Source of the DNA: Minisyncoccota bacterium
GTDB taxonomy: Bacteria; Patescibacteriota; Minisyncoccia; Minisyncoccales; UBA5738
NCBI GenBank assembly: GCA_025453415.1
Contig: JALOQL010000005.1
Span: 1-20,437, forward strand
DNA length: 20,437 bases
Direction: 5' to 3'
Shown here: positions 15,256 to 20,437 of the stretch, piece after piece
Position numbering within the stretch: the stretch's first letter is position 1
How the letters are laid out: every line of letters starts with the position of its first letter
Notes under the pieces: model-generated
The model's input: the letters and a program-made list of their open reading frames with translations, nothing else
The model's database searches: none
Told to the model about the DNA's origin: nothing
Program-made: the position numbers and the translations under genes

Positions 15256-15903
15256 TCACTTTATGTAATCGAGGATGTCGGGAAATTTATGGGCAAAGAA
15301 ATCAACGTTGACCGGTGCAAAATAATCGCGCGTGCGCAGGCCGCTTTCCAGTAAGGCGATGAAATGCAGGCCGGCGCCTTTGGCCGAAATTCCGTCTCCG
15401 ACGGAATCGCCCACGTAAACCGCTTCGTCCGGCTTAACTTCAAAATATTCTAGACTTTGCGCAAAAGCACGCGGATCGGGTTTCAGATAATCCAAATTGT
15501 CCGCGTGGTATATCTTTTCGAATAAACTATTGAGGATGTGCGTTTCATCGAGCAGATGCTTGACTTCGGCAATGCGGCGGTTGGTCAATATCGCTAGGCG
15601 CATCCCGGTTTGATTCAGTTGTTTCAAGATTCCGATGTTGCGCTCGCTTATCGTGTCCACTTTGCCCGAAGCGACGCACTTCGGCAAATATTTTACCAAT
15701 CGCTTCACGAATTCATCGGTATCAATCCCGGGAATTCTCTCGGCGATCGCTTTGTTGATTGTCGTGCCCCAGTTTTTCTGGTGGACTTGACGGGTCATTG
15801 GCGCGAAACCCATGCCGGCCGCCACTTCATTTTCGATGTTAAAAAACGCCTCTTCGGTCATCGTGAGGGTGTCGTCAAAATCCACAATTACGACTTTGAT
15901 CAT
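15256..15903 (-). CDS. HAD-family phosphatase, phosphoglycolate-phosphatase-like
   Basis: The 215-residue protein has all four HAD motifs: DFDDTL with the nucleophile Asp (8-13), ILTNRR (motif II Thr, about 105-110), KPDPRAF (motif III Lys, about 141) and VYVGDSVGDG (motif IV acids). A helical cap lies between motifs I and II. The type is a soluble small-molecule phosphatase such as phosphoglycolate phosphatase; the substrate cannot be told. The gene starts within the end of the pseudouridine synthase gene (4-bp ATGA overlap), so translation is coupled. It is the last gene of the four-gene AbrB operon, which also holds a second and different HAD enzyme. The start is fixed by the overlap and by motif I beginning at residue 8. 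Confidence 0.88.
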   Translation of the reverse strand: MIKVVIVDFDDTLTMTEEAFFNIENEVAAGMGFAPMTRQVHQKNWGTTINKAIAERIPGIDTDEFVKRLVKYLPKCVASGKVDTISERNIGILKQLNQTGMRLAILTNRRIAEVKHLLDETHILNSLFEKIYHADNLDYLKPDPRAFAQSLEYFEVKPDEAVYVGDSVGDGISAKGAGLHFIALLESGLRTRDYFAPVNVDFFAHKFPDILDYIK

Positions 15904-16583
15904 GCGTTTTTGTATTTATCCATGAACGCGTCCCAGAGCGGGTCTTTCGGCGCGGGCGCAACGATGCTGACCGGCAGTTTGCTTACCGGATGCATGAGTT
16001 CCATTTTGCGCGAGTGCAGATGGATGCCGGCGTCGCGGTCCGGGACCGGATAGCCGTATTTTACATCGCCCACGATCGGGCTTCCGATCTTGGCTAGCTG
16101 GGAGCGGATTTGGTGGTGCCGGCCGGTTTGCAGGTCGATCTCCAGCACGAAAAAACCATTAACTTCCCCGATCACCCGATAGGACAAAGTGGCAAGTTGC
16201 GAGTTCGGGACTTCTTTGTCGTGTGCGACGGAAATATTCTTGGCCGGGTTGTGGACAAGGTAATGCGTCAGCGAGCCGCAGGGGGCTGTTGGCCGGTTTT
16301 TTACGATTGCCCAATAGGTTTTGCGGATTTGGTGTTTTTTCATCATTTCATTCAGGCGAGAAAGGGCTTTGCTGGTGCGGGCAAACAAAACTACGCCGCT
16401 GACCGGGCGGTCGATGCGGTGCACCACGCCCAAAAAAACGTTCCAGCGCTTATGATATTTTTCCTTCAGGTAGGTCTTTGCCATTTCCGAAAGCGGCTTG
16501 TCCCCCGTTTTGTCCCCCTGGACAATGTCGGAAACCCGTTTGTTGACGGCGATCAAATGGTTGTCTTCGTAGATGATTTCCAT
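15900..16583 (-). CDS. RluA-family RNA pseudouridine synthase
   Basis: This 227-residue enzyme isomerises uridine to pseudouridine in RNA. The catalytic motif HRIDRPVSGVVLFART (55-70, Asp58) is the RluA signature. Later family motifs are RKTYWAIVKNRP, the QTGRHHQIRSQLAKIGSPIVGD block, and GIHLHSRKMEL near the C-terminus. No S4 RNA-binding domain precedes the catalytic domain, as in the short RluA-type enzymes. The target site on rRNA or tRNA cannot be assigned. The ATG at 16583 lies 2 nt after the stop of the nucleotidase gene, and the 3' end overlaps the HAD gene by 4 bp. The pairing with a UMP-type nucleotidase is suggestive of RNA-derived nucleotide handling, but that is inference. Confidence 0.93.
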   Translation of the reverse strand: MEIIYEDNHLIAVNKRVSDIVQGDKTGDKPLSEMAKTYLKEKYHKRWNVFLGVVHRIDRPVSGVVLFARTSKALSRLNEMMKKHQIRKTYWAIVKNRPTAPCGSLTHYLVHNPAKNISVAHDKEVPNSQLATLSYRVIGEVNGFFVLEIDLQTGRHHQIRSQLAKIGSPIVGDVKYGYPVPDRDAGIHLHSRKMELMHPVSKLPVSIVAPAPKDPLWDAFMDKYKNA

Positions 16584-16585
16584 AA

Positions 16586-17425
16586 TTAAGCGGCTCCGGC
16601 GCCGCGCAATAAGTCGACCACCGGTGCCAGGCTTCCGTTTTGCAGCGCCAGATCGAAATTATCGAACAGTCTGTCGTAGAAATCATCTCCCTTCGCTTTC
16701 TTCTCCTGCCGGTCGTCGACATAGATCCTCAGCGCGTTTTCGCCATCGTCGACGATCGCCGCGTCATCAAGGCTGTCGCCCAGTAAAACCGCGTATGGGC
16801 GTTCTTTTGACATGCTTTCCAAATAGGTCTTGCCCACCTCGCCCTTGTTCCGGATATGGACCAAGGAGCCCCTGTCCCAGCCGGAAATATAGCCGCGCTC
16901 GTCGAAGTTAAGCTTGGTCGATAATATATGATTCGGATGGATATCGAATTTATGGCACCAAACCTCGATGACATCCCGGGTTCCGGCCGAAACGATCGCG
17001 GTGGGGATGCCTTCGCTTCCGCAGGGAGCAAAAACTTCTTTTGTTCCCGGCCGTACCGGGATATCGTTTTCGATTTCGCGCACAAGGTCGATCCATTTTA
17101 GCCGGCTTTTTTCGAATAGATCCAAATTGGCCGCCCACCATTTTAACGCGTCTTCCGGGGTCAATTTCCCGGCCACTTCCAGCGGGCGGTAAATTCCGTA
17201 AAGGCGGTTGTCTTCGGCCCGCATGTCGGCCGGCATTTTCCGGGTGAACAGGTCCCAGGTCGACACCAATTGCCCCCGGTTATCGAAAAACGGGGTCATT
17301 GTGCGGTCAAAATCCGTGATAAAGTGAATACCGCTTGTGCCGCCGCCAAGAATTCTTTCCAGCTTCGCTTTGGCTTTTTCCCGGTCAGGGCAAACAAAAT
17401 CCGCCGTTAATCCGTATATTTTCAT
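16586..17425 (-). CDS. HAD-type pyrimidine 5'-nucleotidase of the UMPH-1 family
   Basis: The 279-residue protein has HAD motifs as ITDFDRTMTPF (nucleophile Asp38, acid Asp40), SAGTRDVIEVW (motif II), IRNKGEVGKTYL (motif III Lys) and VLLGDSLDDAAIVDD (motif IV). The stretches YGIYRPLEVAGKLTPEDALKWW and ILSTKLNFDERGYISGW match the cap and core of UMPH-1 (NT5C3-like) enzymes, which dephosphorylate pyrimidine nucleoside monophosphates such as UMP and CMP. That family is best known from eukaryotes and scattered in bacteria. The ATG at 17425 lies 12 bp after the AbrB-like gene and the 3' end is 2 bp before the pseudouridine synthase. Substrate is inferred from family only. Confidence 0.8.
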   Translation of the reverse strand: MKIYGLTADFVCPDREKAKAKLERILGGGTSGIHFITDFDRTMTPFFDNRGQLVSTWDLFTRKMPADMRAEDNRLYGIYRPLEVAGKLTPEDALKWWAANLDLFEKSRLKWIDLVREIENDIPVRPGTKEVFAPCGSEGIPTAIVSAGTRDVIEVWCHKFDIHPNHILSTKLNFDERGYISGWDRGSLVHIRNKGEVGKTYLESMSKERPYAVLLGDSLDDAAIVDDGENALRIYVDDRQEKKAKGDDFYDRLFDNFDLALQNGSLAPVVDLLRGAGAA

Positions 17426-17437
17426 AATTATCGGTGG

Positions 17438-17611
17438 TTATTCCTTCCAGTCTTCGATCACGATGGTTTTGCCCTTTAATTTGACGCTCACCTTTTGGGT
17501 TTCGCGCCAGCCCAGCTCCAAAAGGATGTTCTTCGGGAGAGTTACCGCCAGCGATGTTTTTCCCAGGCGCAAAAGCTTGCGCGTGGAGTTCTCGGAAGTT
17601 TTTCGGCTCAT
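17438..17611 (-). CDS. AbrB/SpoVT-like small DNA-binding protein
   Basis: The 57 residues begin MSRKTSENSTRKLLRLGK and continue TSLAVTLPKNILLELGW, then QKVSVKLKGKTIVIEDW. This is the swapped-hairpin AbrB fold: a Gly/Lys-Ser turn, (V/L)TLPK, a short helix, then V.V...G..IVI. Such proteins are dimeric transcription regulators or antitoxin DNA-binding parts. No toxin gene lies next to it; instead it heads an operon with a nucleotidase, a pseudouridine synthase and a phosphatase. The region just before its ATG holds three 12-bp-spaced GTATATAC palindromes that include TATACT -10 sequences, a natural site for autoregulation. The leader is AT-rich without a Shine-Dalgarno. Size and motif fit the family well. 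Confidence 0.85.
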   Translation of the reverse strand: MSRKTSENSTRKLLRLGKTSLAVTLPKNILLELGWRETQKVSVKLKGKTIVIEDWKE

Positions 17612-17623
17612 TTATTTTTGTTT

Positions 17624-17667
17624 AAGTATATACTTAAGTATATACATGAGTATATACTTAAATACTA
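17624..17667. promoter_or_regulatory. Operator/promoter array: three GTATATAC palindromes at 12-bp spacing
   Basis: GTATATAC occurs at 17626-17633, 17638-17645 and 17650-17657, each inside a near-copy of AAGTATATACTT and exactly 12 bp apart. On the minus strand each also reads TATACT, so the operator and the probable -10 of the AbrB operon coincide. I infer self-repression by the encoded AbrB-like protein. Confidence 0.65.
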
Positions 17668-17849
17668 GCACATCCCCCGCCTCCGGCAATGCCCTTGTTT
17701 GTTCTTGCCGAGGTGATCTTGCCGAGGTCTGACCTCGGCGATTGGTTGCAGGGGTCTTTCTGCCGTATTTTAGTTTATAGCACTATTGGTTGCAGGGGTT
17801 TTTCCGCTGTATGGAACTGCCGAGGTCAGACCTCGGTGTGATTGCACAT
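17662..17849. repeat. Intergenic block with palindromes 1-2 and a 44-bp-spaced direct repeat
   Basis: This gene-free stretch holds palindrome 1 (17721-17739, GCCGAGGTC T GACCTCGGC), preceded by a half copy (TTGCCGAGGT at 17705-17714), and palindrome 2 (17820-17836). Between them a segment of about 28 bp beginning ATTGGTTGCAGGGG occurs twice (17741 and 17785) with four differences. Palindrome 2 starts 14 bp after the SAHH-like stop and may also act as a transcript 3' hairpin, but no T run follows. I see no gene here. Confidence 0.8.
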
Positions 17850-19619
17850 TTAATCCCGCCAGACGCTCGGCATATCCTTACCGCCTTCGAGGAAGGTGGA
17901 ATCGACTATCTTTTGGATATTTTCTTTCGTGAAAGAGACCTCTTGATTCAGTGATTTTTTATAGATGATCCATTTTTCAAGAAGTTTTGATTGCGACAGT
18001 TTATCCAGATTATAAACGCATTGTTCCGTTGACCCGCGATCGATGAGTTCCAGCGCCTGCATCGCGCCGATATACATGAGACACCTGGTTAGGACAATAT
18101 CCTCGTCCGGAGTCGTGTCTTTATCCCGGTCAAAATTAACCGGATAACCGCCGTTGAGAATTTTGATCGAAAGCCGGTCGTGAACGGGAACCTCAATTGT
18201 GCCGAAGGGGTCGGTGTGCGGCAGGGCAATTTTAAGAAGGGAACCAAACTCGATGTCCGCGGAGGAGGCGCTTGCCAGCACTTTTTCCCCGGTTATCACC
18301 CTTTCCCACGGTACGCCCTTCAGCGCGTCCGTCCCGGTCGTACCGATTATCAGGTCGCATTTATTGAACAGCGCGTCCAGGGAGCCGCAGGCGTTCAAAA
18401 AAGCGGACGGATCGGAATGATAAAGCGGGTCGTATGACAAAGCTTCCATGCCATACTCTTTTAAAGCTTTGCTTATTGCCAAGCCGATGCACCCCATACC
18501 TACGATCCCCGCCTGCCTTGATCTATCCAGTGCTCCAAGATCTTTCAGCTTCTTGACCACGGAGATCCCGATAAATTCGCCTTCGACATTCTTCTTTATC
18601 CCGGCCGATGCCACGCTTATGATGGGCGGGTGTTGCGTGTTGCTTCCCTTGAGGCGCGTGATTCCCCGTTCGGTTTGTTCAACCACAGCGATTTTTACAC
18701 CAGACAGCTCTTTCCAGGGGATCGACCACCAAATATCGCCGCCGTCATCCGCAATTAAAATTTTTTTGAAGTTCCTTTTTTTCTGGTCGTCGATAACTTT
18801 TCTCCATAACACGTCAACGCTTTTCTTTACGGAAAATTCATATGGCAGTTCCGGCTCAACCTTGACCGGGACAACCTCAAATCCCGCCAGAACCATTTCA
18901 TTGAATGTGCGGCGGACCGTAGAATAGGGTTTATCCAAAACGTAAATGTTCCCGAAATCAACCAGCGCAGAAAGGTGTCTAAACAGCGGCTTGTTGTTCG
19001 GCAGAAGATGCGTGTGGGCGATCACGGCGCAATCCGACGGCCGCATCCCGGTCGTATGGTTCGCGACCCAGTCAAGCAAGGGCAGGTCGGTTATCGGCTG
19101 GGGGACGTGATCGGTCCGCGCCATCTCGATCAGATAATCCCTGAACGCCTCCGCTCCGTTGTCGGTTTTCTTGAGAGCCGATTTTCCGAGATAAAGAACC
19201 TGGGAGCCGGTATCGGCAACCAGAGACCAATCGCCGATTTGTCGATTTTTGTCGGTAAGCAAAAAATCACCGGTTTCGAACAGGCCGAGGAAATCTCCCT
19301 CGCCCAATTCCTTAATGCCCTTATGGTTTTTTATAACCGTTATTTTTCCTTTCAGGATAAATCCGAGGGGCACTTGGCAGTAAGACAGTTCCGGATGTAT
19401 TTTCAGCGATGCGCCGGAAATTACGCCTTCGCGCACCACTTCATCGCCTTTTTCGTATTCGACAAGGACCAACCCGCCGTCGCAATTATGGCCGCCTAAA
19501 AACTCTTTGACCTTTTTTCCGTTTGAGAGCGGGATCGGGTGATAATCTGCGGTGGCATCGTCACACACTTTTTCGATTAGCGATGCGGTTTTGCCGCCGG
19601 CTGTTTCTAGGATTTTCAT
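17850..19619 (-). CDS. Cyclic-nucleotide-binding-like domain fused to a divergent S-adenosylhomocysteine hydrolase-like domain
   Basis: The protein is 589 residues. Residues about 50-148 look like a cNMP-binding beta-roll: YEKGDEVVREG, then LGFILKGKITVIKN, IKELGEGDFLGLF and VLYLGKSAL. Residues about 195-540 follow the SAHH order: HLLPNNKPLFRHLSAL, YSTVRRTFNEM (compare STQDDVAAAL), ILIADDGGD (291-295), VEQTERGITRL (compare SEETTTGVHRL), the NAD-binding GIVGMGCIGLAISKAL (372-387), IIGTTGTDAL, and ILNGGYPVNF (compare LAEGRLVNL). Catalytic positions differ: the GHFDxE motif is replaced by SSADIEF, and the NDSVTKSKFDN motif by ASAGIKKNVEG, keeping only a Lys. It probably binds NAD but may not hydrolyse SAH. 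It is a single gene flanked by palindromes. Comparison is by eye. Confidence 0.75.
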   Translation of the reverse strand: MKILETAGGKTASLIEKVCDDATADYHPIPLSNGKKVKEFLGGHNCDGGLVLVEYEKGDEVVREGVISGASLKIHPELSYCQVPLGFILKGKITVIKNHKGIKELGEGDFLGLFETGDFLLTDKNRQIGDWSLVADTGSQVLYLGKSALKKTDNGAEAFRDYLIEMARTDHVPQPITDLPLLDWVANHTTGMRPSDCAVIAHTHLLPNNKPLFRHLSALVDFGNIYVLDKPYSTVRRTFNEMVLAGFEVVPVKVEPELPYEFSVKKSVDVLWRKVIDDQKKRNFKKILIADDGGDIWWSIPWKELSGVKIAVVEQTERGITRLKGSNTQHPPIISVASAGIKKNVEGEFIGISVVKKLKDLGALDRSRQAGIVGMGCIGLAISKALKEYGMEALSYDPLYHSDPSAFLNACGSLDALFNKCDLIIGTTGTDALKGVPWERVITGEKVLASASSADIEFGSLLKIALPHTDPFGTIEVPVHDRLSIKILNGGYPVNFDRDKDTTPDEDIVLTRCLMYIGAMQALELIDRGSTEQCVYNLDKLSQSKLLEKWIIYKKSLNQEVSFTKENIQKIVDSTFLEGGKDMPSVWRD

Positions 19620-19879
19620 AAAAATGATTTAACTGAATTAATTACCCGAACAAAGGTATGCGGAATAGGGCTTTTAATGCCAATTTTGCCATTATATAAC
19701 AAAACCCGCGCTCAAGCGAGTTGTTTTTACCGATGGCGATTGTTAGGTATGGGGTATTTGTTAGGTTTGCCGAGGTCAGACATTGGACAATCGATCGCCT
19801 AGATAGCTTCACGAGGTCAGACCTCGTTAGGGGTGTTTGGATAGCTTCACGAGGTCAGACCTCGTTAGCGGTGTCTGTA
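19620..19879. repeat. Intergenic block with palindromes 3-5 and a possible promoter
   Basis: This 260-bp gap holds a decayed palindrome 3 (19769-19786) and two exact copies of ACGAGGTCAGACCTCGT (19811-19827 and 19849-19865). The last two sit in an identical 28-bp direct repeat with a 38-bp period (19803-19830 and 19841-19868). On the minus strand TATAAT (19696-19691) could be the -10 for the SAHH-like gene, about 70 nt before its ATG; no clear -35 is seen. The array begins about 15 bp after the transposase stop. I see no gene here. Confidence 0.8.
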
Positions 19880-20437
19880 TTACTCTAAAGTTAATTTTCC
19901 TAGAAATTGGCGGACGTTACGCACAAGCAACGCGTCGCGGCAAATTTCTTTATAGGCCTCCAAATCTTTAGAAGTGTCTTTAAAGTTATCTCGCTTTATG
20001 ATTTCGATATTTCTCATGCCAAACGATTCGCCCAGGCTGCAGAACGGGTAATCGAGCGCGAATTGAAATGCTTCTTCAAAATGAGCTAATGCGTTATTAA
20101 TTCCTCCCGTAAATAATTCAAACGGGTTCAAGACTTGAATATAAATATCCAGGTACTGTAAGTAGCGCTCATCGGTAATGGTTTTCCCTTTGTAAGCCCC
20201 TTGGAATATGCGACCGCTTCGGTTGTTGATTATGTTCCGATATGCCGTATATCCGTTACCTAGCTTCTTCATAAATTTACTGATGCCACGCGGCGCAATT
20301 TCCTTTATAAGCAAATGGAAATGATTGGGCGATAAATGATAAGAAATGATCTCTACCAGCGGCTCTTGGCTGCCCCACTCCGGCCGCCATTCAAACGTGT
20401 TGTGTTCATTTTCCGGATCAACTTTTTGCAGTATTTC
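19880..20437 (-). mobile_element. REP-associated tyrosine (Y1/HUH, IS200-like) transposase, 5' end outside the window
   Basis: 186 codons are present, reading EILQKVDPENEHNTFEW at the window edge, then ISYHLSPNHFHLLIKEIAPRG. HFH is the metal-binding HUH motif. GISKFMKKLGNGYTAYRN follows, with the nucleophilic Tyr region in GYTAY, and then RSGRIFQGAYKGK. This is the Y1_Tnp domain of the TnpA_REP/RAYT subgroup, single-strand DNA endonucleases that recognise palindromic hairpins and are often domesticated rather than mobile. The C-terminal part (YLQYLDIYIQVLNPFELF, compare rYIhlNPv) is normal for the group. Only the first few residues before the HUH block are missing. Palindromes of one sequence family lie directly downstream and beyond the next gene, which supports this subgroup. 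Confidence 0.85.

Noticed and set aside
17438..17611. AbrB-like protein as the antitoxin of a toxin-antitoxin pair
   Set aside because: No small toxin-like gene adjoins it; the downstream genes are metabolic or RNA-modifying enzymes.
17820..17836. Palindrome 2 as a rho-independent terminator for the SAHH-like gene
   Set aside because: The hairpin is strong but is not followed by a T run on the minus strand, and the same sequence occurs in non-terminator positions.
19803..19868. Possible CRISPR array from repeated palindromes
   Set aside because: Only two identical units with a 10-bp spacer and no cas genes; the palindromes are scattered and next to a Y1 transposase, which explains them better.
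1..20437. tRNA or rRNA genes
   Set aside because: I saw no cloverleaf with the conserved T-loop sequence and no rRNA-like segment on either strand; a covariance search would be needed to exclude them fully.

Overview
The window is best explained as part of a small-genome bacterium of the Patescibacteria / Candidate Phyla Radiation type. This is an inference. It rests on an unusually short S-adenosylmethionine synthetase, a DUF2207 membrane protein with a Gly-rich tail, a tiny AbrB-like regulator, a very large Gly-rich surface protein, scarce Shine-Dalgarno sequences, and a Y1/HUH (REP-type) transposase accompanied by its own palindromes. Every gene I believe is on the minus strand, so transcription runs right to left. 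The only exception is the first ~195 bases, a plus-strand NAD synthetase fragment joined head-on to a truncated minus-strand gene. That join looks like an assembly chimera or a rearrangement breakpoint.

Layout from right to left, in the direction of transcription. (1) 20437-19880: a REP-associated tyrosine transposase, cut by the window edge. (2) 19865-17720: an unusual protein of 589 residues joining a cyclic-nucleotide-binding-like domain to a divergent S-adenosylhomocysteine-hydrolase fold, flanked on both sides by CGAGGTC(A/T)GACCTCG palindromes. (3) 17657-15256: a tight operon of an AbrB-like regulator with a 12-bp-periodic operator, a UMPH-1 type pyrimidine 5'-nucleotidase, an RluA-type pseudouridine synthase and a second HAD phosphatase. 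(4) 15108-13783: a promoter, a one-TM small protein, a secreted coiled-coil protein and a terminator. (5) 13767-8672: a promoter, a membrane-anchored lumenal protein, a 1391-residue exported Gly-rich repeat protein and a terminator. (6) 8629-6834: an ABC exporter with a strong ribosome binding site. (7) 6799-2375: an operon of C39-like peptidase, EamA transporter, HExxH metallopeptidase-like protein and DUF2207 protein, whose first two genes carry a frameshift and an in-frame stop. (8) 2360-1: extended -10 promoter, SAM-I-type riboswitch, terminator, metK, a second terminator hairpin, pcm and a truncated baeRF-family gene.

How the parts fit together. The clearest regulatory story is a SAM-sensing riboswitch controlling the SAM synthetase gene, with the SAM-dependent protein-repair methyltransferase pcm directly downstream. 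A second SAM-cycle fold, the SAHH-like protein, lies elsewhere in the window but has lost residues expected for hydrolase activity. The middle third is devoted to the cell envelope (four exported or anchored proteins and an exporter). The two most unusual items are the cNMP-like/SAHH-like fusion and the REP-palindrome/transposase pair.
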